From positions 308,499-372,498 of the forward strand of contig NZ_FYAM01000004.1 of NCBI RefSeq assembly GCF_900185645.1: DNA of 64,000 nucleotides, in the 5' to 3' direction. Source of the DNA: Clostridium sp. BSD9I1. Its GTDB lineage: Bacteria > Bacillota > Clostridia > Clostridiales > Clostridiaceae. The notes under the pieces are model-generated. The model did no database searches, was not told the origin of the DNA, and saw only the letters and a program-made list of their open reading frames with translations. The position numbers and the translations under genes are program-made. Each line of letters opens with the position of its first letter. Position 1 is the first letter of the stretch. This document shows, one piece after another, positions 52,962 through 62,420 of this stretch.

Positions 52962-53966
52962 ATGCTAAAGTATATACTTAAAAGATTAGCACTATTACTG
53001 CCTGTAATACTTGGGGTATCAATACTTGTGTTTTTAGTAATGCATGTTTTTACAACAGACCCTGCAAGTATTATATTAGGACAACATGCTACAGCTGAGC
53101 AGGTAGCAAACTTAAGAGAAGAGCTTGGGTTAAATAAACCCCTATATTTACAATATTTTGATTTTATAGGAGGTGTATTTAAAGGGAGCTTAGGAAATTC
53201 GCTCATAACTAAGACTTCGGTTACAGGAGAAATTCTAGCAAGATTTCCAGCGACTATTGAACTTGCTTTGTCAGCTATTATTATTGCTTCTATAGTTGGG
53301 GTGATTATAGGAGTAATATCTGCAGTAAAACAAAATTCTATTGTGGATTACCTTAGTATGATAGGAGCATTGCTTGGAGTTTCTATGCCAATATTTTGGC
53401 TTGGACTTATGCTTATAGTATTATTTTCAGTTAAACTTCATTGGCTGCCTGTATCGGGAAGAATACAAATAGGTATGGAACCTGCTCATGTTACAGGGTT
53501 TTATCTTTTGGATAGTTTAATAACTGGAAATATGGCTGCATTTAAAAGTGCACTCATGCATTTAACGTTACCCGCAGTAGCGTTAGCTTCTTATTCAACT
53601 GCAATTATAGCCCGCATGACAAGATCTACAATGCTTGAAATTGTCAAGCAGGATTATATAAGAACAGCAAGAGCTAAGGGATTATTTGAAAAAGTTGTAA
53701 TACTTAAGCATGCACTGAGAAATGCATTAATTCCTATAACTACAGTAATAGGACTTCAATTAGGTTCTCTTCTTGGGGGTGCTGTACTTACTGAAACAGT
53801 TTTTTCCTGGCCAGGGGTTGGGAGTTATACAATTGATGCCATAATGAAATCAGATTATCCAGTGGTTCAAGGAGCTGTAATGATTTTAGCGATTGTATTT
53901 GTACTTGTAAATTTGATAGTAGATTTACTATATGCATATTTAGATCCTAGAATAAAATATTCGTAA
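52962..53966 (+). CDS. Peptide/nickel-type ABC transporter permease (DppB-like)
   Basis: 334 residues, six transmembrane helices. The N-terminal MLKYILKRLALLLPVILGVS and the binding-protein-dependent EAA loop around YIRTARAKGLFEKVVILKHAL are DppB/OppB family hallmarks, and the end LIVDLLYAYLDPRIKYS is standard. Forms the translocation channel with the next gene product. GGGGGCC precedes the start. Confidence 0.95.
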   Translation: MLKYILKRLALLLPVILGVSILVFLVMHVFTTDPASIILGQHATAEQVANLREELGLNKPLYLQYFDFIGGVFKGSLGNSLITKTSVTGEILARFPATIELALSAIIIASIVGVIIGVISAVKQNSIVDYLSMIGALLGVSMPIFWLGLMLIVLFSVKLHWLPVSGRIQIGMEPAHVTGFYLLDSLITGNMAAFKSALMHLTLPAVALASYSTAIIARMTRSTMLEIVKQDYIRTARAKGLFEKVVILKHALRNALIPITTVIGLQLGSLLGGAVLTETVFSWPGVGSYTIDAIMKSDYPVVQGAVMILAIVFVLVNLIVDLLYAYLDPRIKYS

Positions 53967-53982
53967 TAGGAGGTAATTATAA

Positions 53983-54873
53983 ATGGAAACTAACGTGGAG
54001 TTAAATGCCAGAGTTGAAGAAAGTGAAGAAAAATATAAACATTTTAAAAATATATTTAGCGTTCTTATAAAGAATAAAGCGGCTCTAGTGGGATTGATTA
54101 TAATTTTATTATTAACTTTAGTAGCTTTATTTGGGAAATTTATTATGCCTTATAATCCTTACGTAGGAGAACTTTCCAAAAGCTTGCAGGCCCCATCGAC
54201 CGCACATATATTTGGAACCGATGAACAAGGAAGAGATATATTAAGTAGAATTATAGATGGAACAAAAATATCCTTAAGAGTAGGGGTAACCTCGGTTGCT
54301 ATTGCATTAAGTATAGGAACCGTAGTTGGTGCGCTAGCTGGGTATTATGGTGGGAAAATAGATATGCTATTAATGAGAATCATGGATATAGTACTGGCTT
54401 TTCCATCATTACTTTTGGCTATAGCATTTATGAGTGCATTAGGAAAGGGAATAGATAAAGCTGTAATTGCAATAAGTATTGTTACAATACCTGAGTATGC
54501 GAGAATAGTTAGAAGTTGCATATTATCTGTTAAGGAAAGTGAATATGTTCAAGCGGCAAGGGTAATAGGAAATAACGATTTTAATATTATATTTAGGCAC
54601 ATCTTGCCCAATGTTATGTCGCCTATAATAGTACGTGCAACACTCGGAGTATCTTCAGCTATTTTAGACACTGCAGCTTTAGGATTTTTAGGGCTAGGAG
54701 TTCAGCCTCCTTTTGCCGAATGGGGAAGCATGCTTGGAGCAGGAAGAGGATATTTTTATAATGCTCCTCATATAATATTGTTCCCTGGTATTGCTATTAC
54801 TATTACCGTATTAGCTTTTAATTTATTTGGAGATGGACTTAGGGATGCATTAGATCCAAGGTCTAGAAAATAG
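53983..54873 (+). CDS. Peptide/nickel-type ABC transporter permease (DppC-like)
   Basis: 296 residues, six transmembrane helices after a charged N-terminal tail of about 30 residues. HIFGTDEQGRDILSRIIDGTKISL and the EAA loop EYVQAARVIGNNDFNIIFRHILPN define DppC/OppC. The end FGDGLRDALDPRSRK is the usual C-terminus. Second channel half; RBS AGGAGGT 17 bases after the previous stop. Confidence 0.95.
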   Translation: METNVELNARVEESEEKYKHFKNIFSVLIKNKAALVGLIIILLLTLVALFGKFIMPYNPYVGELSKSLQAPSTAHIFGTDEQGRDILSRIIDGTKISLRVGVTSVAIALSIGTVVGALAGYYGGKIDMLLMRIMDIVLAFPSLLLAIAFMSALGKGIDKAVIAISIVTIPEYARIVRSCILSVKESEYVQAARVIGNNDFNIIFRHILPNVMSPIIVRATLGVSSAILDTAALGFLGLGVQPPFAEWGSMLGAGRGYFYNAPHIILFPGIAITITVLAFNLFGDGLRDALDPRSRK

Positions 54874-54884
54874 AGGTGATTGAA

Positions 54885-55862
54885 ATGTTGCTAGAAGTGA
54901 AGAATTTAAAAACTCAGTTTAAGGTGCAAGGTGGACTTGTAAATGCGGTTAATGGTGTGGACTTTAGCATAGGTAAAGGAGAAGTTGTAGCAATTGTTGG
55001 AGAATCCGGCAGTGGTAAAAGTGTTACCTCTTTATCCGTCATGGGGCTTATACCAAGTCCTCCAGGAAAAGTTATAGATGGAGAGATATTATTTAAGGGT
55101 GAAAATTTATTAAATAAAAATAAAAGAGAAATGCAGGATATAAGAGGAAATAAAATTTCTATGATATTTCAAGAGCCTATGACATCATTAAATCCTGTAT
55201 TTACTGTAGGAAAACAAATTTCTGAATCTATTATGAGACATGAGAAGTTATCTAAAAAAGAAGCAGAAAAGAAAGTAATAGAGATGCTTGAATTAGTAGG
55301 AATACCTTCTCCGGAAACAAGGATTAAAGATTATCCCCATCAATTAAGTGGAGGTATGAGGCAGCGTGTAATGATTGCTATGGCTCTTACTTGTAATCCA
55401 GAACTTTTAATTGCAGATGAGCCAACTACTGCGCTAGATGTTACAATACAAGCTCAGATATTGGATTTAATGGTTAAGCTTAAGGAAAAACTAGGGACAT
55501 CAATACTTTTGATAACTCATGATTTAGGAGTAGTTGCAGAAACAGCCGATAAGGTTGTAGTCATGTATTGTGGAAAGGTTGTTGAAAATGGAACAGTAGA
55601 TGAAATTTTTGAAAATCCAATGCATCCATATACCCAGGGACTGTTAAATTCTATTCCTAAGATAGATGAGGAATGTGAAAAATTATTTATGATACCTGGT
55701 ATGGTTCCGAATCCTTTAGAAATGCCTGAAGGTTGTGCGTTCAGCAGCAGATGTAGTAAATGCAGTGAGAGATGCACATCAAAAGAGCCTCCTCTGATAA
55801 ATCAAAATGGAAGACAAGTAAGATGCTTTTTGTATAGTAACAAAGAAAGGAGGAAGGTATAA
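54885..55862 (+). CDS. Peptide/nickel-type ABC transporter ATP-binding protein (DppD-like)
   Basis: 325 residues from ATG 54885, six bases after AGAGGTGA; a GTG at 54876 lies in that site. Walker [14 protein letters not shown]-loop [11 protein letters not shown], signature LSGGMRQRV and Walker [13 protein letters not shown] are intact. The C-terminal oligopeptide-binding extension has [14 protein letters not shown], the cysteine cluster typical of DppD/OppD, which can hold a 4Fe-4S cluster. Pairs with the DppF-like ATPase. Confidence 0.95.
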   Translation: MLLEVKNLKTQFKVQGGLVNAVNGVDFSIGKGEVVAIVGESGSGKSVTSLSVMGLIPSPPGKVIDGEILFKGENLLNKNKREMQDIRGNKISMIFQEPMTSLNPVFTVGKQISESIMRHEKLSKKEAEKKVIEMLELVGIPSPETRIKDYPHQLSGGMRQRVMIAMALTCNPELLIADEPTTALDVTIQAQILDLMVKLKEKLGTSILLITHDLGVVAETADKVVVMYCGKVVENGTVDEIFENPMHPYTQGLLNSIPKIDEECEKLFMIPGMVPNPLEMPEGCAFSSRCSKCSERCTSKEPPLINQNGRQVRCFLYSNKERRKV

Positions 55863-55864
55863 CT

Positions 55865-56836
55865 ATGGAACTTTTGATGGAAGTAAAGAATTTGAAAAAA
55901 TACTTTCCTGTGCAATCTGGTTTTTTGAGCAGCAATAAGGGATATGTTAAAGCTGTGGATGATGTAAGTTTTAATATATATAAAGGGGAAACCTTAGGTC
56001 TAGTAGGAGAATCAGGCTGCGGTAAATCTACTACTGGCAGAATGCTTGTGAATTTGATGAATCCAACCAGCGGCAATGTATTATTTGAAGGTAAGGATAT
56101 AAGAGAATTAAGTAAAAGAGATAAAAGAAGTCTAAGTAAAAATATACAAATAATATTCCAAGATCCATATGCATCCTTAAATCCTAGAATGACAATAGGA
56201 GATATAATAGCAGAGCCTATGAAAATAAATAAGATAGCAGAAAGCGCAGAAATAGAAAAAAGAGTTTTAAATCTATTAAATTATGTAGGACTTGCAAGTT
56301 ATCATAAAGATAGATATCCTCATGAATTTAGTGGTGGACAAAGACAGAGAGTTGGGATAGCAAGGGCGATTTCTGTAAATCCAAAACTTATAGTTTGTGA
56401 TGAAGCGGTATCAGCGTTGGATGTTTCTATACAGGCTCAAGTTTTAAATTTACTACATGATCTTCAAAAAGAATTCGATTTAACATATCTTTTTATAGCT
56501 CATGGTTTAAATGTTGTGAAGCATGTGAGTAATAGAGTAGGGGTAATGTATTTAGGAAAACTTGTAGAGATAGCAAATGATAAGAAATTATATGATGCTC
56601 CAAAACATCCATATACTCAGGCGCTTCTCTCTGCAATCCCTGTACCCAATCCTAAAGTGCGAAAGGAAAGGGTTATATTAAAGGGAGATGTACCAAGTCC
56701 GTTGAACCCTCCGTCTGGCTGCAGATTTCATACTAGATGCCCTAAGTGCATGGATATATGTAAGGTGGAGGAACCTGAAATGATAGAGATTGAGGAAAGG
56801 CATAGTGTAGCCTGCCACCTGTATAATAGTAAATAG
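55865..56836 (+). CDS. Peptide/nickel-type ABC transporter ATP-binding protein (DppF-like)
   Basis: 323 residues. Walker A GESGCGKSTTGRML, IFQDPYASLNPRM, signature FSGGQRQRVGIARAI and Walker B LIVCDEAVSALD are intact. In the H-loop the usual SHDL reads AHGL (FIAHGLNVVKHV), with the catalytic His kept. C-terminal Cys motif GCRFHTRCPKCMDIC as in DppF/OppF. Last gene of the operon; a terminator follows. Confidence 0.95.
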   Translation: MELLMEVKNLKKYFPVQSGFLSSNKGYVKAVDDVSFNIYKGETLGLVGESGCGKSTTGRMLVNLMNPTSGNVLFEGKDIRELSKRDKRSLSKNIQIIFQDPYASLNPRMTIGDIIAEPMKINKIAESAEIEKRVLNLLNYVGLASYHKDRYPHEFSGGQRQRVGIARAISVNPKLIVCDEAVSALDVSIQAQVLNLLHDLQKEFDLTYLFIAHGLNVVKHVSNRVGVMYLGKLVEIANDKKLYDAPKHPYTQALLSAIPVPNPKVRKERVILKGDVPSPLNPPSGCRFHTRCPKCMDICKVEEPEMIEIEERHSVACHLYNSK

Positions 56837-56844
56837 TTTAAGGT

Positions 56845-56877
56845 GAAAGTCGACAGAGGTCGGCTTTCTGTATTTTT
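56845..56877 (+). terminator. Terminator of the peptide/nickel-type ABC operon
   Basis: GAAAGTCGAC pairs with GTCGGCTTTC (one G-T) across AGAG; TGTATTTTTG follows. Confidence 0.85.
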
Positions 56878-56999
56878 GTGATCAGATTATTATATAACAT
56901 AAATGCATATGATATAATTAATGAAGTGAACTAAGGTGTATTTTATACATATAAAACTTGAAGAGAAGGATTATTATTTAATAGTGTGGAGGTAAACAT

Positions 57000-57809
57000 A
57001 TGAATAAAAGTATAGGTTTTATAGGATGTGGCAACATGGGGCAAGCTATCATTGGAGGATTAGTGAAATCTAATATTGTTGAAAACAAAAAAATACTAGT
57101 AAGCAATCCTACTATGCCTGAACTTGAAAAGGTGAAGAGTGAACATGGAGTGCTTATTACTAATAATAATAGAGATGTTGCTGAGCTTAGCGACATTATA
57201 ATACTTGCAGTAAAGCCTAATAAGCATAAGGAAGTAATAGAGGAAATAAAAGAAACTGTTAAAAAAGATGCAATTATTATTACCATAGGAGCAGGGATTT
57301 CCATAGAGTTTTTAAAGGAGTCTTTTAACACTGAAAATAAATTTGTAAAGGTTATGCCAAATACTCCAGCTTTAGTAGGGGAAGGTATGGCAGCAATATG
57401 TCATGACGGGTCTTTAATTGAAGAAGAGGAAAAAGAGGTATCATCCATATTTGAAAGTTTGGGAAAAGTAGAGTGGGTGGAAGAAAAACTTATGGATGCA
57501 GTAACTTCTATAAGTGGCTCTTCACCTGCTTATGTATATATGTTCATAGAGGCTTTAGCAGATGGCGGAGTTATGCAAGGACTTGCTAGAGACAAAGCTT
57601 ATAAAATGGCGGCTCAAGCAGTGCTTGGTTCTGCAAAAATGGTTCTTGAAACAGGAGAGCATCCAGGACAATTGAAAGATAAGGTGTGTTCACCAGGGGG
57701 AACTACAATTGAAGCTGTATATTCACTGGAGAAAAATAATTTTAGAGGAACTATAATTGAAGCAGTAAAAGTCTGTGGAGAAAAGTCTAAAAAGATGAGT
57801 GGCAAATAA
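57000..57809 (+). CDS. proC: Pyrroline-5-carboxylate reductase
   Basis: 269 residues, full length. The NAD(P) loop is IGFIGCGNMGQAIIGGL; KVMPNTPALVGEGM and DAVTSISGSSPAYVYMFIEALADGGV plus VCSPGGTTIEAVYSLEK are the family's conserved blocks. It makes proline from pyrroline-5-carboxylate in the cytoplasm. Proline is also an osmoprotectant, which fits the betaine genes earlier, but no common regulator site is seen. Followed at three bases by a large palindromic repeat. Confidence 0.96.
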   Translation: MNKSIGFIGCGNMGQAIIGGLVKSNIVENKKILVSNPTMPELEKVKSEHGVLITNNNRDVAELSDIIILAVKPNKHKEVIEEIKETVKKDAIIITIGAGISIEFLKESFNTENKFVKVMPNTPALVGEGMAAICHDGSLIEEEEKEVSSIFESLGKVEWVEEKLMDAVTSISGSSPAYVYMFIEALADGGVMQGLARDKAYKMAAQAVLGSAKMVLETGEHPGQLKDKVCSPGGTTIEAVYSLEKNNFRGTIIEAVKVCGEKSKKMSGK

Positions 57810-57811
57810 GG

Positions 57812-58053
57812 ATATTACGACATTTTAATGCTCTGGGTCGTATAGAATTTTCATCTAGGAAGGCGTTCGTTTCGCCGAGAGCGGCTAATATTTATAAATT
57901 TAAAATCCCTAAGCCTTCTAAACTCACTATCGTTCAGACAGTAGAAGGCTTTTAACGGTATTTTGAATTTATAAATAAAGCCGTTCTAAGGCTTATTCAA
58001 TGTCTTCTACGATGAAAATTCTATGCTTCAGAGCATTAAAAATGTCGTGATAT
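57812..58053. repeat. Long imperfect palindrome, copy 2 of a dispersed family
   Basis: 242 bp between proC and a convergent gene, reaching within three bases of both. The outer arms ATATTACGACATTTT and AATGTCGTGATAT, then AATGCTCTG and CAGAGCATT, then TAGAATTTTCATC and GATGAAAATTCTA pair in order towards the center. The core resembles copy 1 (CGGCTAATAT, CCTAAGCCTT, ATAAATAAAGCCGTTCTAA) but the outer arms are of different sequence and still complementary within this copy. Confidence 0.85.
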
Positions 58054-58055
58054 TT

Positions 58056-58382
58056 CTAAAAGTGCATTCCGTTTTCGTAGTAGGAACTTTCTTTAAATGC
58101 GGTAAACATTATGTCGACACTTTCATGACCGGTTTCAAGCACGTGCTTTGTCACTATACCAGCAACCATATCTTGGGTTTGTTGCCCTCTTTCAAACCAG
58201 CCTATTTCAACAAAAATGTAAGGAGCTACAACTTCGCCATCTTTTATTAAGGTAGTAGGTATAAGTTCTATGGTAAAGTATTCTCTAGGGCATTTTAAAA
58301 GAGTTTGAAGCTCATCTACCATATCTTTGCTTATTTTACATACTTCAGATTCTTTAAGACCTCTAATTTTTATCTGTGGCAT
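58056..58382 (-). CDS. DUF1904 family protein (tautomerase-like fold)
   Basis: 108 residues opening MPQIKIRGL, with VCKISKDMVDELQTLL and CPREYFTIELIPTT; this is the DUF1904 pattern, a small 4-oxalocrotonate tautomerase-like fold. The Pro right after the start Met is kept, as in tautomerases that use an N-terminal proline. The reaction is not known. It overlaps the end of the EamA transporter gene by 20 bases, so the two are one transcript. Confidence 0.85.
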   Translation of the reverse strand: MPQIKIRGLKESEVCKISKDMVDELQTLLKCPREYFTIELIPTTLIKDGEVVAPYIFVEIGWFERGQQTQDMVAGIVTKHVLETGHESVDIMFTAFKESSYYENGMHF

Positions 58383-59328
58383 AACTTTCCTCTTCTTTAA
58401 ATAAAGTATTTTTTTCTTTTTGTTTTGATATATTCATATGGTTAGTTCCCCATATACCACCAAGTATTAGTAGAGAACCTATTATATGATAAGTATAAAA
58501 CTTTTCTTTCAAAAATACTACACCTGCTACTATAGATACTATAGTAGATAAGTTTGTAAAAATTACAGATTTTGAAGCTTCTAATTTTGATAAACTATAA
58601 TTTACAAGAAAGAAGGCTACAACTGATGAAAGTAATCCTAAATAAAATATTGATATTAAAAAGTCTTTAGACTTTAGTGGGGTGAAATAATTTATTAGGG
58701 TTCCATTTACTAAATGAGTGGATAAGGATAAGAAGTTAAAGGTTAGTGCTGCTATACCCATCATAAAGTAAGTGATTTCAAAAGAAGAAAAACTTATAGA
58801 AACCTTCCTGGAAAGTATGTTGAAAACAGATGCAGAAATAACTGCGCCTAGTAAAAGAAATGTTCCTAAAACACTATTTGAGCTATTACTGTTTCCGTTA
58901 TATATTGTAATGAGTACTACTCCAATCACTGATAAAACTATAAAAATCCACTGATATATGTTGGATTTCTCATTTAAGAAATATATAGCTGCAATTGTTA
59001 CACATATGGGAATTAGGGCTATCATAATTCCAGCTTGAGAACTAGAGGAAAATTTAAGTCCGTAGGTTTCGAAAATGAAATAAAAAACAGGCTGAGCTAG
59101 TGCAACTAAGAATAAAGGCTTTAAGTTTTTGTTTTTGTAATTTACGGTTACTACTTTAAATAATATTAGTAAAGACATAAATATAAACCCAACTAAAAAC
59201 CTATATGATAATAGTTCAAAGGGAGAAGAGTGATTAAGAGCTTTTTTAGAAAATAAAAAGCTGAGTCCAAATATAGTAGCATAGCATATAGATGCAATAT
59301 ATGGTAGAAATTCTTTTTTAGAATTCAT
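58363..59328 (-). CDS. EamA-family (DMT) transporter
   Basis: 321 residues with ten hydrophobic helices in two EamA repeats: FSKKALNHSSPFELLSYRFLVGFIFM in the first and LLSSVVAFFLVNYSLSKLEASKSVIFTNLSTIVSIVAGVVFLKE in the second. The family exports amino acids, nucleosides or other small metabolites. A charged C-terminal tail of about 25 residues ends the protein. AGGAGGT precedes the start. First of two genes with the DUF1904 gene. Confidence 0.9.
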   Translation of the reverse strand: MNSKKEFLPYIASICYATIFGLSFLFSKKALNHSSPFELLSYRFLVGFIFMSLLILFKVVTVNYKNKNLKPLFLVALAQPVFYFIFETYGLKFSSSSQAGIMIALIPICVTIAAIYFLNEKSNIYQWIFIVLSVIGVVLITIYNGNSNSSNSVLGTFLLLGAVISASVFNILSRKVSISFSSFEITYFMMGIAALTFNFLSLSTHLVNGTLINYFTPLKSKDFLISIFYLGLLSSVVAFFLVNYSLSKLEASKSVIFTNLSTIVSIVAGVVFLKEKFYTYHIIGSLLILGGIWGTNHMNISKQKEKNTLFKEEESYATDKN

Positions 59329-59418
59329 AAGGTTACCTCCTGATATTTTTATTATACATAAAAATTAGTTTAGATGAAGAGGTCTTCACCTAAACTTTAC
59401 AAACTTATTTTAAAATTA

Positions 59419-61341
59419 TTAATCCTCGGATAAGTGGTTTTCCCATTCCTCGTATAGCTTTTCGATTTCTTCTTGAATTTTAAGGATCTGTTTATTTACG
59501 TCCTCACTTTTTAAAGGATCAGAATAAACTTCTTCAAGACATAGTTGATTTTGAAGATTCACAAGTAACTCTTCTTTATCAGCTATGGAGCCTTCGATAT
59601 GCTTAACCTTCAGCTTTTTCTCCTTTTCAGCTTTTTCTATATCACGCTTTTTCTTCTTTTCTAGATGTATCTGAGTTTTAGTCTTACCTTCTTGTTCTTC
59701 TTCTATCATAAATCTATGTGGATTTTTCTTCTTTTCTATATAGTAAGAATAATTGCCAAGGTATTCCTTAACTCCATTTTGGTTTAGCTCGTATATTTTG
59801 TTAATAACTTTATTTAGAAAATATCTGTCATGAGAGATAACTAAAACAGTTCCATCGTAATCCATTATGGCATCTTCAAGTGCTTCACGAGACATAATAT
59901 CTAAATGATTAGTTGGTTCATCTAAAAGTAAAAAGTTGGATTTAGAAAGCATGAGCTTTAGTAAATTGATTCTACACTTTTCTCCACCACTTAATTTCTT
60001 TATTTCTTTAAATACATCATCACCAGTAAATAAAAAGGCTGCCAGTGCACTTCTGATTTGTGTGGTGGTCATATCTGGGAACTCATCCCATACTTCATCA
60101 AGTATTGTTTTTTCAAGGTTTAAATCAGATTGCTCTTGATCATAGTAGCCTAAGAATACATTTTTACCAAGTAGTTTTAAGCCCGTATCAGCATTGATGT
60201 TATCCATGATTATTTTAAGTAAGGTGGTCTTACCCCTGCCGTTTTCACCTATGAGAGCTACTTTTTCTTCACGTCTAATATCTAGGTTTAAGTCTTCAAA
60301 AAGTAACTTATCACCATAGCTTTTACTCATGTTTTCTACGTGAAGTACATCATTACCGCTTTTTATAAGAGTAGAAAAGGTGATTTTAGCAGCTTTAGGA
60401 TTTCTATCGGGAGCATCAATTCTGTCTATCTTATCTAGAGCCTTTTGTCTGCTTTCTGCAGCTTTTATACTTTTTTCACGATTAAAGGATCTAAACTTCT
60501 CTATAATTTCTTCCTGCCTTTTAATTTCAGCTTGTTGCAAATTAAAAGCTTTTAGTTTTACATCATAATCTTTTTTCTTATAATCAATAAATTTAGTATA
60601 ATTACCATCATAAGAATTCATGCGGCCGTTTAAAAGTTCCATTGTTCTATTGGTTATTGCATCTAAGAAAAATCTATCATGAGATATGATTATAATGGTT
60701 CCTTTATATGCCTTTAAATAATCTTCTAACCATTCAATTGCCTCTAAGTCCAAATGATTAGTAGGTTCGTCAAGTAATAATATTTGAGGATTTGTTAGTA
60801 GGAGTTTACACAAGGATACTCTTGTCTTTTGGCCTCCGCTTAGAAGATTTATGGTTTTATCAAAATCTTGTTCAGTGAATCCAAGTCCTTTTAATACCTT
60901 GCTTATTTCACCTTTATAAGTATACCCGCCACGATTATTATATAACTCTGTAGCTACAGAGTAATCTTTTATTATTTTATTATGATATTCTTCATTAGAT
61001 GGGTTATAGGGTTCGTTCATTTTTATTTCTAAATTTCTCATTTTATTTTCAAGGTTTATTATATCTTCAAACACCTTAAGCATTTCGTCATATATTGTAT
61101 TGTTAGAATCTAGGGAAAGGTGCTGAGAAAGATAACCTAAATTTTTATTCTTATCTATAAATAACTCTCCGCTATCGTATTCCATAGTTCCCATTAGTAT
61201 TTTAAATAATGTAGATTTACCGGCGCCATTAGGACCTATAAGCCCAATCTTATCACCTTCATTTACACTAAAAGTAACATTATCTAATATAATATCTATT
61301 CCAAAAGTCTTATGAATTTCCTTTGAACTTAAAACTATCAT
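59419..61341 (-). CDS. ABC-F family ATPase (YdiF/Uup-like)
   Basis: 640 residues with two ABC domains and no membrane part. Walker A GPNGAGKST in the first and GENGRGKTT in the second; signatures LSGGQKTRV and LSGGEKCRI; Walker B LLLDEPTNHLD in both. The inter-domain linker (about 240-320) is charged and carries the translation-factor type LKAFNLQQAEIKRQEEIIEKF, and a coiled coil of about 90 residues ends the protein. ABC-F proteins act on the ribosome, as translation factors or as antibiotic protection. By the long C-terminal coil and no known resistance motif, a housekeeping role is more likely. Confidence 0.93.
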   Translation of the reverse strand: MIVLSSKEIHKTFGIDIILDNVTFSVNEGDKIGLIGPNGAGKSTLFKILMGTMEYDSGELFIDKNKNLGYLSQHLSLDSNNTIYDEMLKVFEDIINLENKMRNLEIKMNEPYNPSNEEYHNKIIKDYSVATELYNNRGGYTYKGEISKVLKGLGFTEQDFDKTINLLSGGQKTRVSLCKLLLTNPQILLLDEPTNHLDLEAIEWLEDYLKAYKGTIIIISHDRFFLDAITNRTMELLNGRMNSYDGNYTKFIDYKKKDYDVKLKAFNLQQAEIKRQEEIIEKFRSFNREKSIKAAESRQKALDKIDRIDAPDRNPKAAKITFSTLIKSGNDVLHVENMSKSYGDKLLFEDLNLDIRREEKVALIGENGRGKTTLLKIIMDNINADTGLKLLGKNVFLGYYDQEQSDLNLEKTILDEVWDEFPDMTTTQIRSALAAFLFTGDDVFKEIKKLSGGEKCRINLLKLMLSKSNFLLLDEPTNHLDIMSREALEDAIMDYDGTVLVISHDRYFLNKVINKIYELNQNGVKEYLGNYSYYIEKKKNPHRFMIEEEQEGKTKTQIHLEKKKKRDIEKAEKEKKLKVKHIEGSIADKEELLVNLQNQLCLEEVYSDPLKSEDVNKQILKIQEEIEKLYEEWENHLSED

Positions 61342-61522
61342 TATTAATTCACCTCTTTACCATTACTATTGTACTATGTAAAGCTAAATTTTTGTAGATA
61401 TAAATTATTTTATAAATATTTATTAATAATTTCGCTATATTTTTCACAATATATTATAGTATAGAAATAAAAATTGTGGTAAAATATAAAGATGATTAAA
61501 ATAAGATTTAAGAGGTGTAGTG

Positions 61523-62158
61523 ATGGACAAGAAAAAAGATATATCAATGGCTGTAATAAAAAGACTGCCTAAATACCATAGATATCTTGGGGATTTACTT
61601 AAAAATGAAGTTGATAGAATTTCCTCAAAAGAATTAAGTAAAAAAATAGGCTTCACTGCTTCTCAAATTAGACAAGATTTTAACTGCTTTGGTGATTTTG
61701 GACAGCAAGGTTATGGATATAATGTTAAAGAATTATATAACCAAATAAGTGGAATATTAGGTCTTACCAGAGAGTATAAAACTATAATAGTAGGGGCAGG
61801 CAATATAGGGCAGGCAATAGCGAATTATACTAAATTTGATAGACTGGGTTTTAACTTGCAGGCTATATTTGATATAAATCCTAAACTTGTAGGACTAAAA
61901 ATAAGAGATATCGAGATAAACGATATAGATGGTTTGGAAGATTATTTAAAGAAAAATTCAACAGATGTTGGAGTAATATGTGTTCCAAGTAAAGCGGCTC
62001 AAAATGTTGCAGATATATTTGTAAGAAATGGCATTAAGAGCATATGGAACTTTGCTCCAATTGATTTAAAGGTTCCGGAAGAAGTACACACTGAAAATGT
62101 CCATTTAAGCGAAAGCTTACTTACTTTAAGTTATTTAATGAGCCAGGATGAGAATTAA
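61523..62158 (+). CDS. rex: Redox-sensing transcriptional repressor Rex
   Basis: 211 residues from ATG 61523, five bases after AGAGGTG. N-terminal winged helix (SMAVIKRLPKYHRYLGDLL, VDRISSKELSKKIGFTASQIRQDFNCFG), Rossmann domain with GAGNIGQAIANY and the conserved GVICVPSKAAQNVADIFVRNGIKSIWNFAP. Rex leaves DNA when NADH rises relative to NAD+, releasing fermentation genes. Two Rex-like operators lie between it and crt, so it should control the butyryl-CoA operon that follows. Confidence 0.97.
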   Translation: MDKKKDISMAVIKRLPKYHRYLGDLLKNEVDRISSKELSKKIGFTASQIRQDFNCFGDFGQQGYGYNVKELYNQISGILGLTREYKTIIVGAGNIGQAIANYTKFDRLGFNLQAIFDINPKLVGLKIRDIEINDIDGLEDYLKKNSTDVGVICVPSKAAQNVADIFVRNGIKSIWNFAPIDLKVPEEVHTENVHLSESLLTLSYLMSQDEN

Positions 62159-62191
62159 AAGAAAATAATTAAGTTTGTGGAAAAATGTCGT

Positions 62192-62209
62192 TTGTTTAAT
62201 TTTAAACAA
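62192..62209 (+). promoter_or_regulatory. Rex-like operator 1 (between rex and crt)
   Basis: TTGTTTAATTTTAAACAA has arms TTGTTTAA and TTAAACAA, matching the Rex consensus TTGTTAANNNNTTAACAA at both TTGTT and AACAA ends. It lies 34 bases after the rex stop. Confidence 0.6.
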
Positions 62210-62367
62210 TTTAATGTGTTATAAATCAATATAATTTGGAATAAACTAATGTTATTTCCAAATTATTTTTTTAATTTATTTAAAAAAATATAAATTTTTT
62301 TGTTGAAAAGTAAATTTCTACGTTATATAATAAAAATGAGTATAGATATTTTATTTTTTATAAATGT

Positions 62368-62385
62368 TTGTTATAATATTAACAA
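62368..62385 (+). promoter_or_regulatory. Rex operator 2, overlapping the crt promoter
   Basis: TTGTTATAATATTAACAA matches the Rex consensus at all six bases of the left arm TTGTTA and the right arm TAACAA. A perfect -10 box TATAAT (62372-62377) lies inside, so Rex binding would block RNA polymerase. It is 36 bp before the crt start. Confidence 0.85.
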
Positions 62386-62420
62386 GAATTATAAAAAAAT
62401 TATAGGGAGGACAATTTGAT

